A DNA stretch of 12,102 nucleotides from Chloroflexota bacterium. Its GTDB lineage: Bacteria; Chloroflexota; Dehalococcoidia; Lucifugimonadales; JADFKI01. The stretch covers positions 1 to 12,102 of the forward strand of contig VXRI01000076.1 in assembly GCA_009838595.1 (NCBI GenBank). Direction: 5' to 3'. Shown in pieces: positions 1 through 5,683 of the stretch; the first letter of the stretch is position 1; each line of letters begins with the position of its first letter. Below the pieces are notes generated by a model. It was not told where the DNA came from. It saw nothing but the letters and a program-made list of their open reading frames with translations, and did no database searches. Position numbers and translations under genes: made by a program.

Positions 1-16
1 TCAGACTTTCTATTGC

Positions 17-352
17 TCAATTCACCCTCTGATTCCAACTAGCACCAATGGTTATCAGGTACATGTATGTGTCGGTGGCTGAGGTGAGGTCTATGGTTAT
101 GTCCGCGTCCTCGCTCAGCGTGAAGGTGTAGAATCGGGCGTAGCGGGTTCCTGACGGTGGGTTGGTCGGCTCGGTGGGCGTGTTTTCTGATAGACAGTCG
201 CTTGTCTATGAGCCAGAGTAGTCTTCGTCAGCTGTAATCGGCTGGATGCAACCGGACTGGGCGGCTGCGCCGCCAATTTGAAGCAGTCCGAACGCGCCCA
301 GCGCGACTATTGCGGCGGCTATCAAGGCGGTTTTGATTGATGGGCCTTTCAT
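17..352 (-). pseudogene. secreted PPC-domain-like protein, broken by an in-frame amber codon
   Basis: The reading frame starts at ATG 352-350, preceded by A/G-rich AGGAAAAAGGATAGGG. It encodes a clear signal peptide: MKGPSIK, then a hydrophobic stretch ending near GGAAAQSG, about residues 8-32. The mature part begins with a Cys-containing segment (GCIQPITADEDYSGS) and then meets TAG at 208-206, codon 49. The same frame stays open afterwards and reads TSDCLSENTP, then YARFYTFTLSEDADITIDL and TDTYMYL, until TGA at 19-17. That later part has the look of the bacterial pre-peptidase C-terminal (PPC) beta-sandwich domain, in which a phrase like YARYYTFTL...V.I.L.S..DTYLYL is typical. The interrupted codon falls where I would expect Trp (SGSW-TSDC), so TGG to TAG is the simplest history. 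The end also looks shortened, perhaps by a frameshift, because the usual continuation after DTYLYL is lost. It lies 37 nt downstream of the MFS gene on the same strand. Function beyond a secreted beta-sandwich is unknown. Confidence 0.65.
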
Positions 353-377
353 TTCCCTATCCTTTTTCCTGAATTGC

Positions 378-394
378 GATAATAGACTATTATC
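378..394. repeat. 8-1-8 perfect inverted repeat over the MFS stop codon
   Basis: GATAATAG-A-CTATTATC is a perfect palindrome with a one-base centre. It includes the TAA stop of the MFS gene (392-390) and ends 25 bases before the start of the secreted protein. Read on the minus strand it contains TATTAT, one mismatch from a -10 hexamer, so it could be a promoter/operator for the secreted protein. No T-run follows it and the loop is too short, so it is not a normal intrinsic terminator. Confidence 0.5.
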
Positions 395-1670
395 CCCGCA
401 TCACGCGTGGCAGGCGCGTCAGCGCGAGCAGCGCGGCGGCGAGCAATACGGCGATGCCGCCATATACGAAGGCGTCTGAGTTGCTGCCGAAGTCCACTAT
501 GACGCCGGCAATGAACGGCGAGAATGCGCCAAGCAAGGAGGCGCCGTATATGAGCGAGACAACGGTTGACTGCGCCTCTCCCTCCGCTACATCCATAGCG
601 GCGCCTATGTATATCGCGTGCAATGCGTAGAGAAACGCCCCCATAGCCAAGGCGATTATGCCGAATAGAATACCGGGCACCGCGATTTCCAGAAGCACTA
701 GGTTGAACGATAGCGGGTCGTCTGTGGGCGCGAACTTCAGGGCAATCATCAGCAAGCCCAACGCAGCCGTTGCAGGCACCAGCACCGCCTTATGGCCAAG
801 CCTGTCGGCGAGATAGCCCATCAAAGGCTGCGCGAATATGCCTACAAACTGGATGCTGGACAGGAACAGCCCTATGACCACGAAGGATATGCCCTGGTCT
901 TCACGCAGATAGACCGGCAAGAACGCCATCATCGCGCCCTGCCCCATGCTGCGTAGGGCGGTCGTAATCACGAGCATTTGCATACCTCTGCGCCGCAGCA
1001 GGGCGAACAGCTTGGAGAAGTAGTCGCGGAGGGATTCCGTCTCCACGCTGGCAGTTGGGATGCCGCGCATCATAAGGTATATGAGCAAGGCGAAGAGTAA
1101 CGCGGGGCCTGCGCTTATTTGCAGTGCGTCTCTCCACTCAAAGGCGACTAGGTATGTACCGCTTATCAGCGCGCCGGTGAGTATGGGACCTACGAATTCG
1201 CCCACGCTGCCGCCGGTGCCGTGCCAAGAAATAGCGTAGCTGCGCTTGTCGGGAAACTTGCGGGAGAGGGACGCTATCGCAGGGGAGTGATAGAGGGACG
1301 GTCCGATGCCGACAAGGAGCATGGCGGCGAGCATAAGCCAGTAGTTGGGGGCGATGCCGAGCAGGAAATAGGATATGCCCATCATCCCCAGCGAAACCAT
1401 CAACATGATGCCGGAGCGGTTAGCGAACCTGTCGCCGAGATAGCCGGCGACCATGGTAGTCGCGCCGCTGGTGACCTGACCGGATGTGGACAGCAATCCG
1501 TATTGCGCGGCCGTTATGCCGGTGTCGTCCTTGATTGCGGTGAGCAGGACGGAGCGCAAGCCGGAGTTGTATATGTGCTTGATGGCATGCCCAAGCACGA
1601 CGGTAACCGCCAGCCTGCCCCTACCGTTTCTGATTTCGTCGGTTACTTCGATAACGCTCGCTTGCGCCAC
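390..1670 (-). CDS. MFS transporter, fosmidomycin-resistance (Fsr)-like
   Basis: This is a 426-residue inner-membrane protein with about 12 hydrophobic helices, the usual size and layout of the major facilitator superfamily. Motif A occurs twice, once in each half as expected: GYLGDRFANR at about residues 76-85 and GYLADRLGHK at about 285-294. The segment around residues 122-160 (LYHSPAIASLSRKFPDKR, then HGTGGSVGEFVGP) recalls the Fsr/drug-efflux branch, where HP...SRRFP...HGTGGSLG is typical. That suggests proton-driven export of a small molecule, but the substrate cannot be read from sequence. I chose the GTG at 1670-1668 because GGAGG (1682-1678) sits 7 nt before it. An upstream in-frame ATG at 1721 would add a Cys-rich, non-membrane stretch and has no Shine-Dalgarno sequence. 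An extended -10 (TGCTATGAT, 1718-1710) lies in the 88-base gap after the HAD gene, so the gene can probably be transcribed alone as well as from the pyrE side. Confidence 0.85.
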   Translation of the reverse strand: MAQASVIEVTDEIRNGRGRLAVTVVLGHAIKHIYNSGLRSVLLTAIKDDTGITAAQYGLLSTSGQVTSGATTMVAGYLGDRFANRSGIMLMVSLGMMGISYFLLGIAPNYWLMLAAMLLVGIGPSLYHSPAIASLSRKFPDKRSYAISWHGTGGSVGEFVGPILTGALISGTYLVAFEWRDALQISAGPALLFALLIYLMMRGIPTASVETESLRDYFSKLFALLRRRGMQMLVITTALRSMGQGAMMAFLPVYLREDQGISFVVIGLFLSSIQFVGIFAQPLMGYLADRLGHKAVLVPATAALGLLMIALKFAPTDDPLSFNLVLLEIAVPGILFGIIALAMGAFLYALHAIYIGAAMDVAEGEAQSTVVSLIYGASLLGAFSPFIAGVIVDFGSNSDAFVYGGIAVLLAAALLALTRLPRVMRG

Positions 1671-1677
1671 TAGCCTG

Positions 1678-1682
1678 CCTCC
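1678..1682 (-). promoter_or_regulatory. ribosome binding site fixing the GTG start of the MFS gene
   Basis: GGAGG on the minus strand, followed by 7 nt and then GTG at 1670-1668. It rules out the longer ATG start at 1721, because with that start the site would lie inside the coding region. Confidence 0.75.
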
Positions 1683-1709
1683 ACATGAACATGAAAATCG
1701 CCGAAGGCA

Positions 1710-1718
1710 ATCATAGCA
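1710..1718 (-). promoter_or_regulatory. extended -10 promoter for the MFS gene
   Basis: TGCTATGAT on the minus strand is a TGn-TATGAT extended -10 (5 of 6 in the hexamer). It lies 40 nt upstream of the GTG start, inside the intergenic gap. No convincing -35 is visible, which extended -10 promoters tolerate. Very similar TGCTATnnT sequences precede the Ldh, NHL and pyrE genes. Confidence 0.45.
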
Positions 1719-1743
1719 CACAACCTTCTACATCATCCTTCAA

Positions 1744-1754
1744 ATCCTGTCCAT
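1744..1754 (-). repeat. copy of the ATGGACAGGAT dispersed motif
   Basis: On the minus strand this reads ATGGACAGGAT, followed by TTGAAGGATG. The same core occurs at 7192-7211 and, with one change, at 5596-5615. It lies just downstream of the HAD stop codon. Three related copies, all intergenic, suggest a genome-wide short repeat, but the copy number elsewhere is unknown. Confidence 0.4.
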
Positions 1755-1758
1755 ACTG

Positions 1759-2520
1759 TTAATTCAGGGGTGTGTTGAGAAAGAGCGCCGCCAATTCATC
1801 CAAATCCGCAACCGTGGCGTCCGGCGTCTCTGCGTCGTCGCGTGGCTGCTGCAAGCGACCGGGGCCTTGCAGCACGCGCACTGTGCGGAAACCGAGCGCC
1901 TTTGCCGGGCGAATGTCGTTGTCCAGGCGGTCGCCTATCATCACGGATTCGTTGGGCGTGCAGCCAGTTTGTTCCAACGCAAGGTGGAATATCGCGGCGT
2001 CGGGCTTGCTGACGCTCACATCGCCGGACGACACGCACACATCGAAGTAATGCGCCATCCCGTATTGGGTCAGGCGCTCTTGTGTGCCCGGCGGCTGATT
2101 GGCGATGACGCCAAGCTTATACTCGCCGTGCAGCCGTTTCAGCAGCGGCAATGTCTGTGGATATGGCGATTCCAGTTCCTTCGGATATCTGCCCGACGAG
2201 CGGACGAACGCAATCACATCTTCGTCGTCGGTAAAGGGGAGCAGCAGGCTGCGGAACGGATTAGGGTCGAAGCGCGCGGACGCTGCCTCAAGCGCGGCGC
2301 GAAGGTCTTCCGGCGATGCTTCAATGCCGCGCTGCCTTAGAGCATCGGACACCTGCGCCAGCCGTCCCATAGCCGCGCCGTCTTCGTTGATGAGCGTGTA
2401 GCCGAGGTCGAAGAATAGCCATCGAACGCCGTTTAATGTAAATGTCATCTGGTTATACGCTATAACGAACGCCTCGGAGACTTCATCCGAGGCGTTTGGG
2501 TGTGACCTTGCAATAGGCAT
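1759..2520 (-). CDS. HAD-superfamily hydrolase-like protein with altered motifs I and II
   Basis: A 253-residue cytosolic protein of the haloacid dehalogenase superfamily. Motif I is FFDLGYTL with the nucleophile Asp at residue 38. Motif III is Lys172 in SVSKPD. Motif IV is IGDRLDND with Asp197 and Asp202. The region between 44 and 130 is helical, consistent with a C1-type cap. Two catalytic positions are unusual: the general acid/base Asp two residues after the nucleophile is Gly40, and the motif II Ser/Thr (normally before Asn) is Ala140 in VIANQ. The first change also occurs in active YihX-type phosphatases (DLGNV), so activity is possible but the substrate cannot be given. The ATG at 2520 lies 3 nt after the pyrE stop, which points to translational coupling. 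Met25 is an alternative start that would put motif I at the usual distance from the N-terminus, but it lacks a well-spaced Shine-Dalgarno sequence. Confidence 0.85.
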   Translation of the reverse strand: MPIARSHPNASDEVSEAFVIAYNQMTFTLNGVRWLFFDLGYTLINEDGAAMGRLAQVSDALRQRGIEASPEDLRAALEAASARFDPNPFRSLLLPFTDDEDVIAFVRSSGRYPKELESPYPQTLPLLKRLHGEYKLGVIANQPPGTQERLTQYGMAHYFDVCVSSGDVSVSKPDAAIFHLALEQTGCTPNESVMIGDRLDNDIRPAKALGFRTVRVLQGPGRLQQPRDDAETPDATVADLDELAALFLNTPLN

Positions 2521-2523
2521 TGA

Positions 2524-3099
2524 TCACGGGTTGAAGTATATTTCACCATCCTTAACCGTGAACATCGCCTGCAATTCGTACCCCTTCTTCCGTAGCAACT
2601 CTCTGCCGCCTTCGTCTCGGTCAAGGATACACATCACAGACACTATAGGAATGTCTTCAGCTTCTACAAGCTCAATAGCTTGCATAATTGACTTTCCTCC
2701 CGTGACCACGTCATCCAAAATGGCTACAGGAGTATCAGTATCAGTCGGCAAATTGCCTTCTATTTGCTTCATTGTGCCATGCGTCTTTGGCTCCTTGCGG
2801 ACAAAAAACGCCGGCAACGGATATTCATCGAAGTAGCTCTGTATCGTAATCAGGCCCACTATTGGAATAGCACCTTCTGCCATGCCACCCACAACCTTCG
2901 CATCAGTTTCCTTGATCTTTTCAAGGAAGTATTTCGCAACCTCAAATCCGCCCTCAGGGTCCAAAGTCAGACGCTTGCTATCGAAATAGTAAGTACTGAC
3001 ATCCCCAGAGGAAAGAGTGAAACTACCGCGAAGAAGGGCTCCCTTTTCTTCCAATAGATGGACCATCTCATGGGAATTTGCAGGTGCTAACTGAGTCAT
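2524..3099 (-). CDS. pyrE: orotate phosphoribosyltransferase
   Basis: A 191-residue enzyme that transfers the ribose-5-phosphate of PRPP to orotate, giving orotidine 5'-monophosphate in pyrimidine synthesis. The PRPP-binding signature is VAILDDVVTGGKS at about residues 125-137. The mobile catalytic loop is RKEPKTHG at about 101-108, with the Lys and His expected for OPRT. The N-terminal substrate strand GSFTLSSGDVSTYYFD is also typical, and the length is normal. I start at ATG 3099-3097 because GGAAGG (3110-3105) precedes it by 5 nt. The ATG at 3117 has no Shine-Dalgarno and would add six residues. The HAD gene follows 3 nt after the stop. Its third codon positions are richer in A/T than in the MFS, HAD or Ldh genes, which suggests a different recent history. 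A decayed pyrE-like start lies about 200 nt upstream. Confidence 0.92.
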   Translation of the reverse strand: MTQLAPANSHEMVHLLEEKGALLRGSFTLSSGDVSTYYFDSKRLTLDPEGGFEVAKYFLEKIKETDAKVVGGMAEGAIPIVGLITIQSYFDEYPLPAFFVRKEPKTHGTMKQIEGNLPTDTDTPVAILDDVVTGGKSIMQAIELVEAEDIPIVSVMCILDRDEGGRELLRKKGYELQAMFTVKDGEIYFNP

Positions 3100-3185
3100 T
3101 TCAGCCTTCCATTCCATAAAATCTACAAATCATCTTTATTGGTCGCCTACTCTTATCATACATCCAATGGATAGTTAAAGGAACA

Positions 3186-3194
3186 GATATAGCA
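3186..3194 (-). promoter_or_regulatory. possible extended -10 promoter for pyrE
   Basis: TGCTATATC on the minus strand, 86 nt before the chosen pyrE start, resembles the TGCTATnnT sequences in front of the MFS, Ldh and NHL genes (hexamer 4 of 6). A second candidate -10, TATGAT at 3160-3155, lies closer to the gene but has no TGn or -35. Which one is used cannot be decided from sequence. Confidence 0.25.
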
Positions 3195-3297
3195 TTTTCG
3201 GCTAAATCTTGGTGTTATTGTCAAAATGATAAGCGCCCCTGTATATAGGTTCTTGGAAGCGGCATGCACCTAAATGCTTTTGCCTAGAATATATTGC

Positions 3298-3402
3298 CTA
3301 TCTCCAGTGCGAAGCTCGGCAGCAAGGGTGAAATTCGCCAAAAGTCAGTGCGCCCCTATCAATGGCGAGTTCGAGTATTATCTCGGCGTCCGTCGCGCCC
3401 AT
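3298..3402 (-). pseudogene. probable remnant of a second pyrE start (frameshifted)
   Basis: The stretch 3118-3543 has no intact gene. Within it the minus strand has AGAGGAG, then ATG at 3402-3400 and a 34-codon frame: MGATDAEIILELAIDRGALTFGEF and then unrelated residues, ending in TAG at 3300-3298. The first 24 residues have the form of an OPRT N-terminus (acidic helix, RGAL.FGEF). After FGEF, moving one base forward restores a plausible continuation, FTLAAELRTGDRQYI, which resembles the OPRT substrate strand FTL.SGLRS..YI, before a stop in that frame too. I therefore read it as a gene fragment with a one-base insertion and a deletion of everything beyond. The match is by eye and short. It could also be a chance frame with a good ribosome binding site or a leader peptide. 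Confidence 0.35.
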
Positions 3403-3456
3403 CGCATCTCCTCTCTTGTTATTCCGAGCAAAGTGAAAAGCATGAAATTGTCGCAC

Positions 3457-3471
3457 CCTATTGCCAATAGG
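3457..3471. repeat. 7-1-7 perfect inverted repeat
   Basis: CCTATTG-C-CAATAGG lies between the GIY-YIG stop codon and the pyrE remnant. The flanks continue imperfectly as TCGC/GCGA. No T-run follows on either strand, so it is a better operator or recombination-site candidate than a terminator. Confidence 0.4.
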
Positions 3472-3543
3472 CGATGCTTTGCCGGCGGACTTTCCCCATG
3501 TTCCATCTCACAGTAATCGGTTAGTGTGTCAGTTGTCAGCAAA

Positions 3544-4284
3544 TCAGGGATAGCAGTATCGGATTGGGTTGGCGGCGCCCTTTTTTCGATATTTGGCCGG
3601 CACCCGTTTCCCAACATACTTGTCCCGTACTTCGCGTTCAGCCTCTTCACCGACGAATCCGATTCTGTCGGGCTCGTCATTGCCCGCATCCGGGAAGTTT
3701 TCTTTGGTTCCGGGAAGCCACTCAATCGGCCTATATGCGCCTCTAACCAGCCCTCTGTAGTGCGCCAAGACCAGTTTGTAGTATTTGGCTTTATTCTTAT
3801 TTATCTTCCAGCAGCCCCGCACAGCTTCGTAAACGTCGTGTGTATGCCAGCGTCTTCCGATGGAGATTAGGATTAACTTTTCCTCAACCGTGAAATACTC
3901 CGCGGTATGTTCAGCGATGATTTCTTTTGCATGTCTGGCACCGTATTTCTCGGAGCCTTCTCCACGCACCTTGTTGGCAAGGCCGGGATATGCGCCAATC
4001 AACGCGGCTTCAACTGATTTAGCGGTCGATTCCGCCATGCCATGCCGATGGATTATGTGTCCCACTTCCAAGCCTGCGGACTGGATTTGATTGATGCGAT
4101 GTTGCTTCTTTTGATGATCCTCATCATAATCGTCGCCGACTTTTATGCCCTTGACATGCTCGAAGACGCGGTTGCCTTTGCCCTTGCCGACATAGAATGT
4201 CTCACCGTTGCGAGGATCGACCAAGCGGTACACGTACCATTTCAGTTCTTCTATGACTTCTGGCGGGAAATGGTCAACAGTCAT
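3544..4284 (-). CDS. GIY-YIG nuclease-domain protein, COG3680/LEM-3-like
   Basis: A 246-residue protein. Residues 16-99 form a GIY-YIG nuclease domain of the LEM-3/COG3680 kind: the first motif is WYVYRLVD (Y17-V18-Y19), the second is FYVGKGKGNRVFEH (Y31-V32-G33 with Arg39 and His43), and the metal-ligand Glu is Glu92 in SVEAALIGAY. All the positions expected for a working nuclease are present. The rest (about 100-246) is basic and hydrophilic, with no domain I can name, and may bind nucleic acid. No helicase, HNH or zinc finger partner is visible, so a role in DNA repair or processing is inference from the family. The ATG at 4284 is preceded by GAGGGGAG with 6 nt spacing. The gene lies 47 nt after the Ldh gene on the same strand and is probably co-transcribed with it. 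Confidence 0.85.
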   Translation of the reverse strand: MTVDHFPPEVIEELKWYVYRLVDPRNGETFYVGKGKGNRVFEHVKGIKVGDDYDEDHQKKQHRINQIQSAGLEVGHIIHRHGMAESTAKSVEAALIGAYPGLANKVRGEGSEKYGARHAKEIIAEHTAEYFTVEEKLILISIGRRWHTHDVYEAVRGCWKINKNKAKYYKLVLAHYRGLVRGAYRPIEWLPGTKENFPDAGNDEPDRIGFVGEEAEREVRDKYVGKRVPAKYRKKGAANPIRYCYP

Positions 4285-4331
4285 TGTTGCTCCCCTCGGC
4301 GGAAACCTGACACGAGTCTGCGTCCCCCACT

Positions 4332-5438
4332 CTAGTATGTCTGCAGATGCGGGATGTCGTATTCGTTGCAGATTTCCTCGAACCAGCCGATGACTTCGGT
4401 GTGCAGGGGGGTGCCGTTTGCGCGGCGGTCTTGCTCTTCTTCATACTCGGCAAGGCCAGGGTACAGCACGCGCTCACTGCCCGGTTCGGGCGGAGTCTCT
4501 CGCAGGGTGCGGAGCATCTGGTCCATATTGTCCTTGAACGCGGCTACATCGGTGAACGCTGCAATGTTATAGGCGGCGAAGTAGTGTTTGTAGCCACTCT
4601 CGAAGTACTCTTCGTCGAAGACGGCGGGCACGGAGCCGGACATGAAGGCGCACAAGATGTCCACTATCATCAGAAAGCCGTAACCTTTGTGCGAGCCGTT
4701 CTCTCGCGTGCCGCCCATTGGCAGCAGGCTGCCGTAGTTGACACCCTCGCCGCCGGGAACGGGCGTCTGTTCCATAATCGGATTGCCTTCTTCGTCGGAA
4801 ATCCAGCCGGGCAACAGGTCAGAGCCGACCCTGCGAGCGAGCGAGAACTTGTTGCCCGCAATCTGAGATGTGGCGGCGTCGAACAGCAGCGGCGCTTCGG
4901 TGTTCGCGGGCGCGGCGATTGATATAGGGTTCGTGCCGAAGCGTCCTTCTGCGCCGAATGTGGGCAAAACGCCTCTGCCGGCGGATGTGGCGCACATGCC
5001 GACCATATCCTGCTGCGCGGCGAGCATGGAGAAGTGCCCGACAGCGCCAAGGTGCGCGCCGTTGTTCATCGTAACCACGCCGAATCCGACATCACGCGCC
5101 TTCTCAATGGCGATGTTCATCGCACGCTTGCCCAGCACGACGCCAAGCCCCTTGTCGGCGTTGATGACCGCCGTGCCGCGCGTCTCTCGCTCGACGCGCC
5201 AGTTCGGCTGTGGGTTGACCTGCCCACTGGTGTACTGCGTAACATACGCGCGCAACATATTGGAAACACCGTGCGTCTCCACGCCACGCAGGTCGGTCAT
5301 AGACAGCACTTCCGCCGCTTCCGCCGCATCGGATTCCGAATTGCCCATCTTCTCGAATATCGCCTGAATAACCTCTTGCAGCGACTCGATGGGAACGCGC
5401 ACTTCGTCTTGCTTGGGTACTTTGAATCGTTCGAGCAT
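4332..5438 (-). CDS. Ldh_2-family malate/L-lactate-type dehydrogenase
   Basis: A 368-residue soluble NAD(P)-dependent 2-hydroxyacid oxidoreductase of the Ldh_2 family (the MdhA/YlbC/YiaK/ComC type), unrelated in fold to classic Rossmann LDH. Family marks are DLRGVETHGVSNM with the catalytic His56, NNGAHLGAVGHFSM, the FGTNPISIAAP substrate/cofactor segment near residues 166-176, and HKGYGFLMIVDIL. The C-terminal NGTPLHTEVIGWFEEI helix is also typical, and the length is normal. Family members act on malate, L-lactate, sulfolactate, ureidoglycolate or diketogulonate; the sequence does not tell which. The ATG at 5438 has GAGGT with about 6 nt spacing. An extended -10 (TGCTATTCT, 5510-5502) lies about 65 nt upstream. 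It ends in TAG, showing that amber is a normal stop here. It is divergent from the NHL gene, whose product could belong to the same catabolic theme, though nothing proves this. Confidence 0.9.
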   Translation of the reverse strand: MLERFKVPKQDEVRVPIESLQEVIQAIFEKMGNSESDAAEAAEVLSMTDLRGVETHGVSNMLRAYVTQYTSGQVNPQPNWRVERETRGTAVINADKGLGVVLGKRAMNIAIEKARDVGFGVVTMNNGAHLGAVGHFSMLAAQQDMVGMCATSAGRGVLPTFGAEGRFGTNPISIAAPANTEAPLLFDAATSQIAGNKFSLARRVGSDLLPGWISDEEGNPIMEQTPVPGGEGVNYGSLLPMGGTRENGSHKGYGFLMIVDILCAFMSGSVPAVFDEEYFESGYKHYFAAYNIAAFTDVAAFKDNMDQMLRTLRETPPEPGSERVLYPGLAEYEEEQDRRANGTPLHTEVIGWFEEICNEYDIPHLQTY

Positions 5439-5501
5439 GTCTTACCTCGCGTGTTAGTATGTCGGCGTGTTGATATGCCGGTCAGCGGATTTCACTTACG
5501 C

Positions 5502-5510
5502 AGAATAGCA
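5502..5510 (-). promoter_or_regulatory. extended -10 promoter for the Ldh gene
   Basis: TGCTATTCT on the minus strand: TGn followed by TATTCT (4 of 6), preceded by TTATTCTTG and with no clear -35. It shares GTGCTAT..TCTGC with the divergent NHL promoter 47 bases away, so the two genes may answer to the same sigma factor. Confidence 0.35.
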
Positions 5511-5556
5511 CAAGAATAACAGTATTTGCGCCGAATCTCATCGTATCACGAAAGCG

Positions 5557-5565
5557 TGCTATAAT
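5557..5565 (+). promoter_or_regulatory. extended -10 promoter for the NHL gene
   Basis: TGCTATAAT is a perfect TGn-TATAAT extended -10. The region 17 bases upstream (CTCATC) is not a recognisable -35. It would place the transcript start near 5572 and give an untranslated leader of about 110 nt. That leader contains one copy of the ACATCGATRGACAGGATGGG repeat. Confidence 0.6.
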
Positions 5566-5595
5566 TCTGCCCGTTCGCCCAAGACTAGAGGACTA

Positions 5596-5615
5596 ACATC
5601 GATAGACAGGATGGG
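5596..5615 (+). repeat. 20-nt dispersed repeat, copy 1
   Basis: ACATCGATAGACAGGATGGG. It matches 19 of 20 bases with the minus strand of 7192-7211 and shares its GACAGGAT core with 1744-1754. Here it lies inside the presumed 5' leader of the NHL gene. Confidence 0.55.
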
Positions 5616-5666
5616 ACAAAGTCGTCATTTACCAATCAAGAATGAAAAGCAAAGAGCTAAACGAAT

Positions 5667-5674
5667 AAAGGAGG
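5667..5674 (+). promoter_or_regulatory. ribosome binding site of the NHL gene
   Basis: AAAGGAGG, a full match to the anti-Shine-Dalgarno sequence, 9 nt before the ATG at 5684. It fixes the start and points to strong translation. Confidence 0.85.
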
Positions 5675-5683
5675 AACACACCA

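Noticed and set aside
206..208. TAG as a recoded sense codon (pyrrolysine or suppression)
   Set aside because: Intact genes here end normally in TAG (Ldh, NHL, DUF2298), so ordinary nonsense mutations explain both internal ambers.
1221..1673. 150-codon plus-strand frame
   Set aside because: It lies opposite the MFS gene, has no ribosome binding site, and its composition is what the complement of a membrane-protein gene gives.
3274..3516. 80-codon plus-strand frame in the gap before pyrE
   Set aside because: No ribosome binding site and no recognisable protein; it mirrors the pyrE-like remnant on the other strand.
3544..4284. GIY-YIG gene as a homing endonuclease inside an intron
   Set aside because: It is a free-standing gene with its own ribosome binding site, of the LEM-3/COG3680 type, and it does not split a host gene.
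4347..4922. 191-codon plus-strand frame
   Set aside because: It is antisense to the clear Ldh_2 gene and shows no domain of its own.
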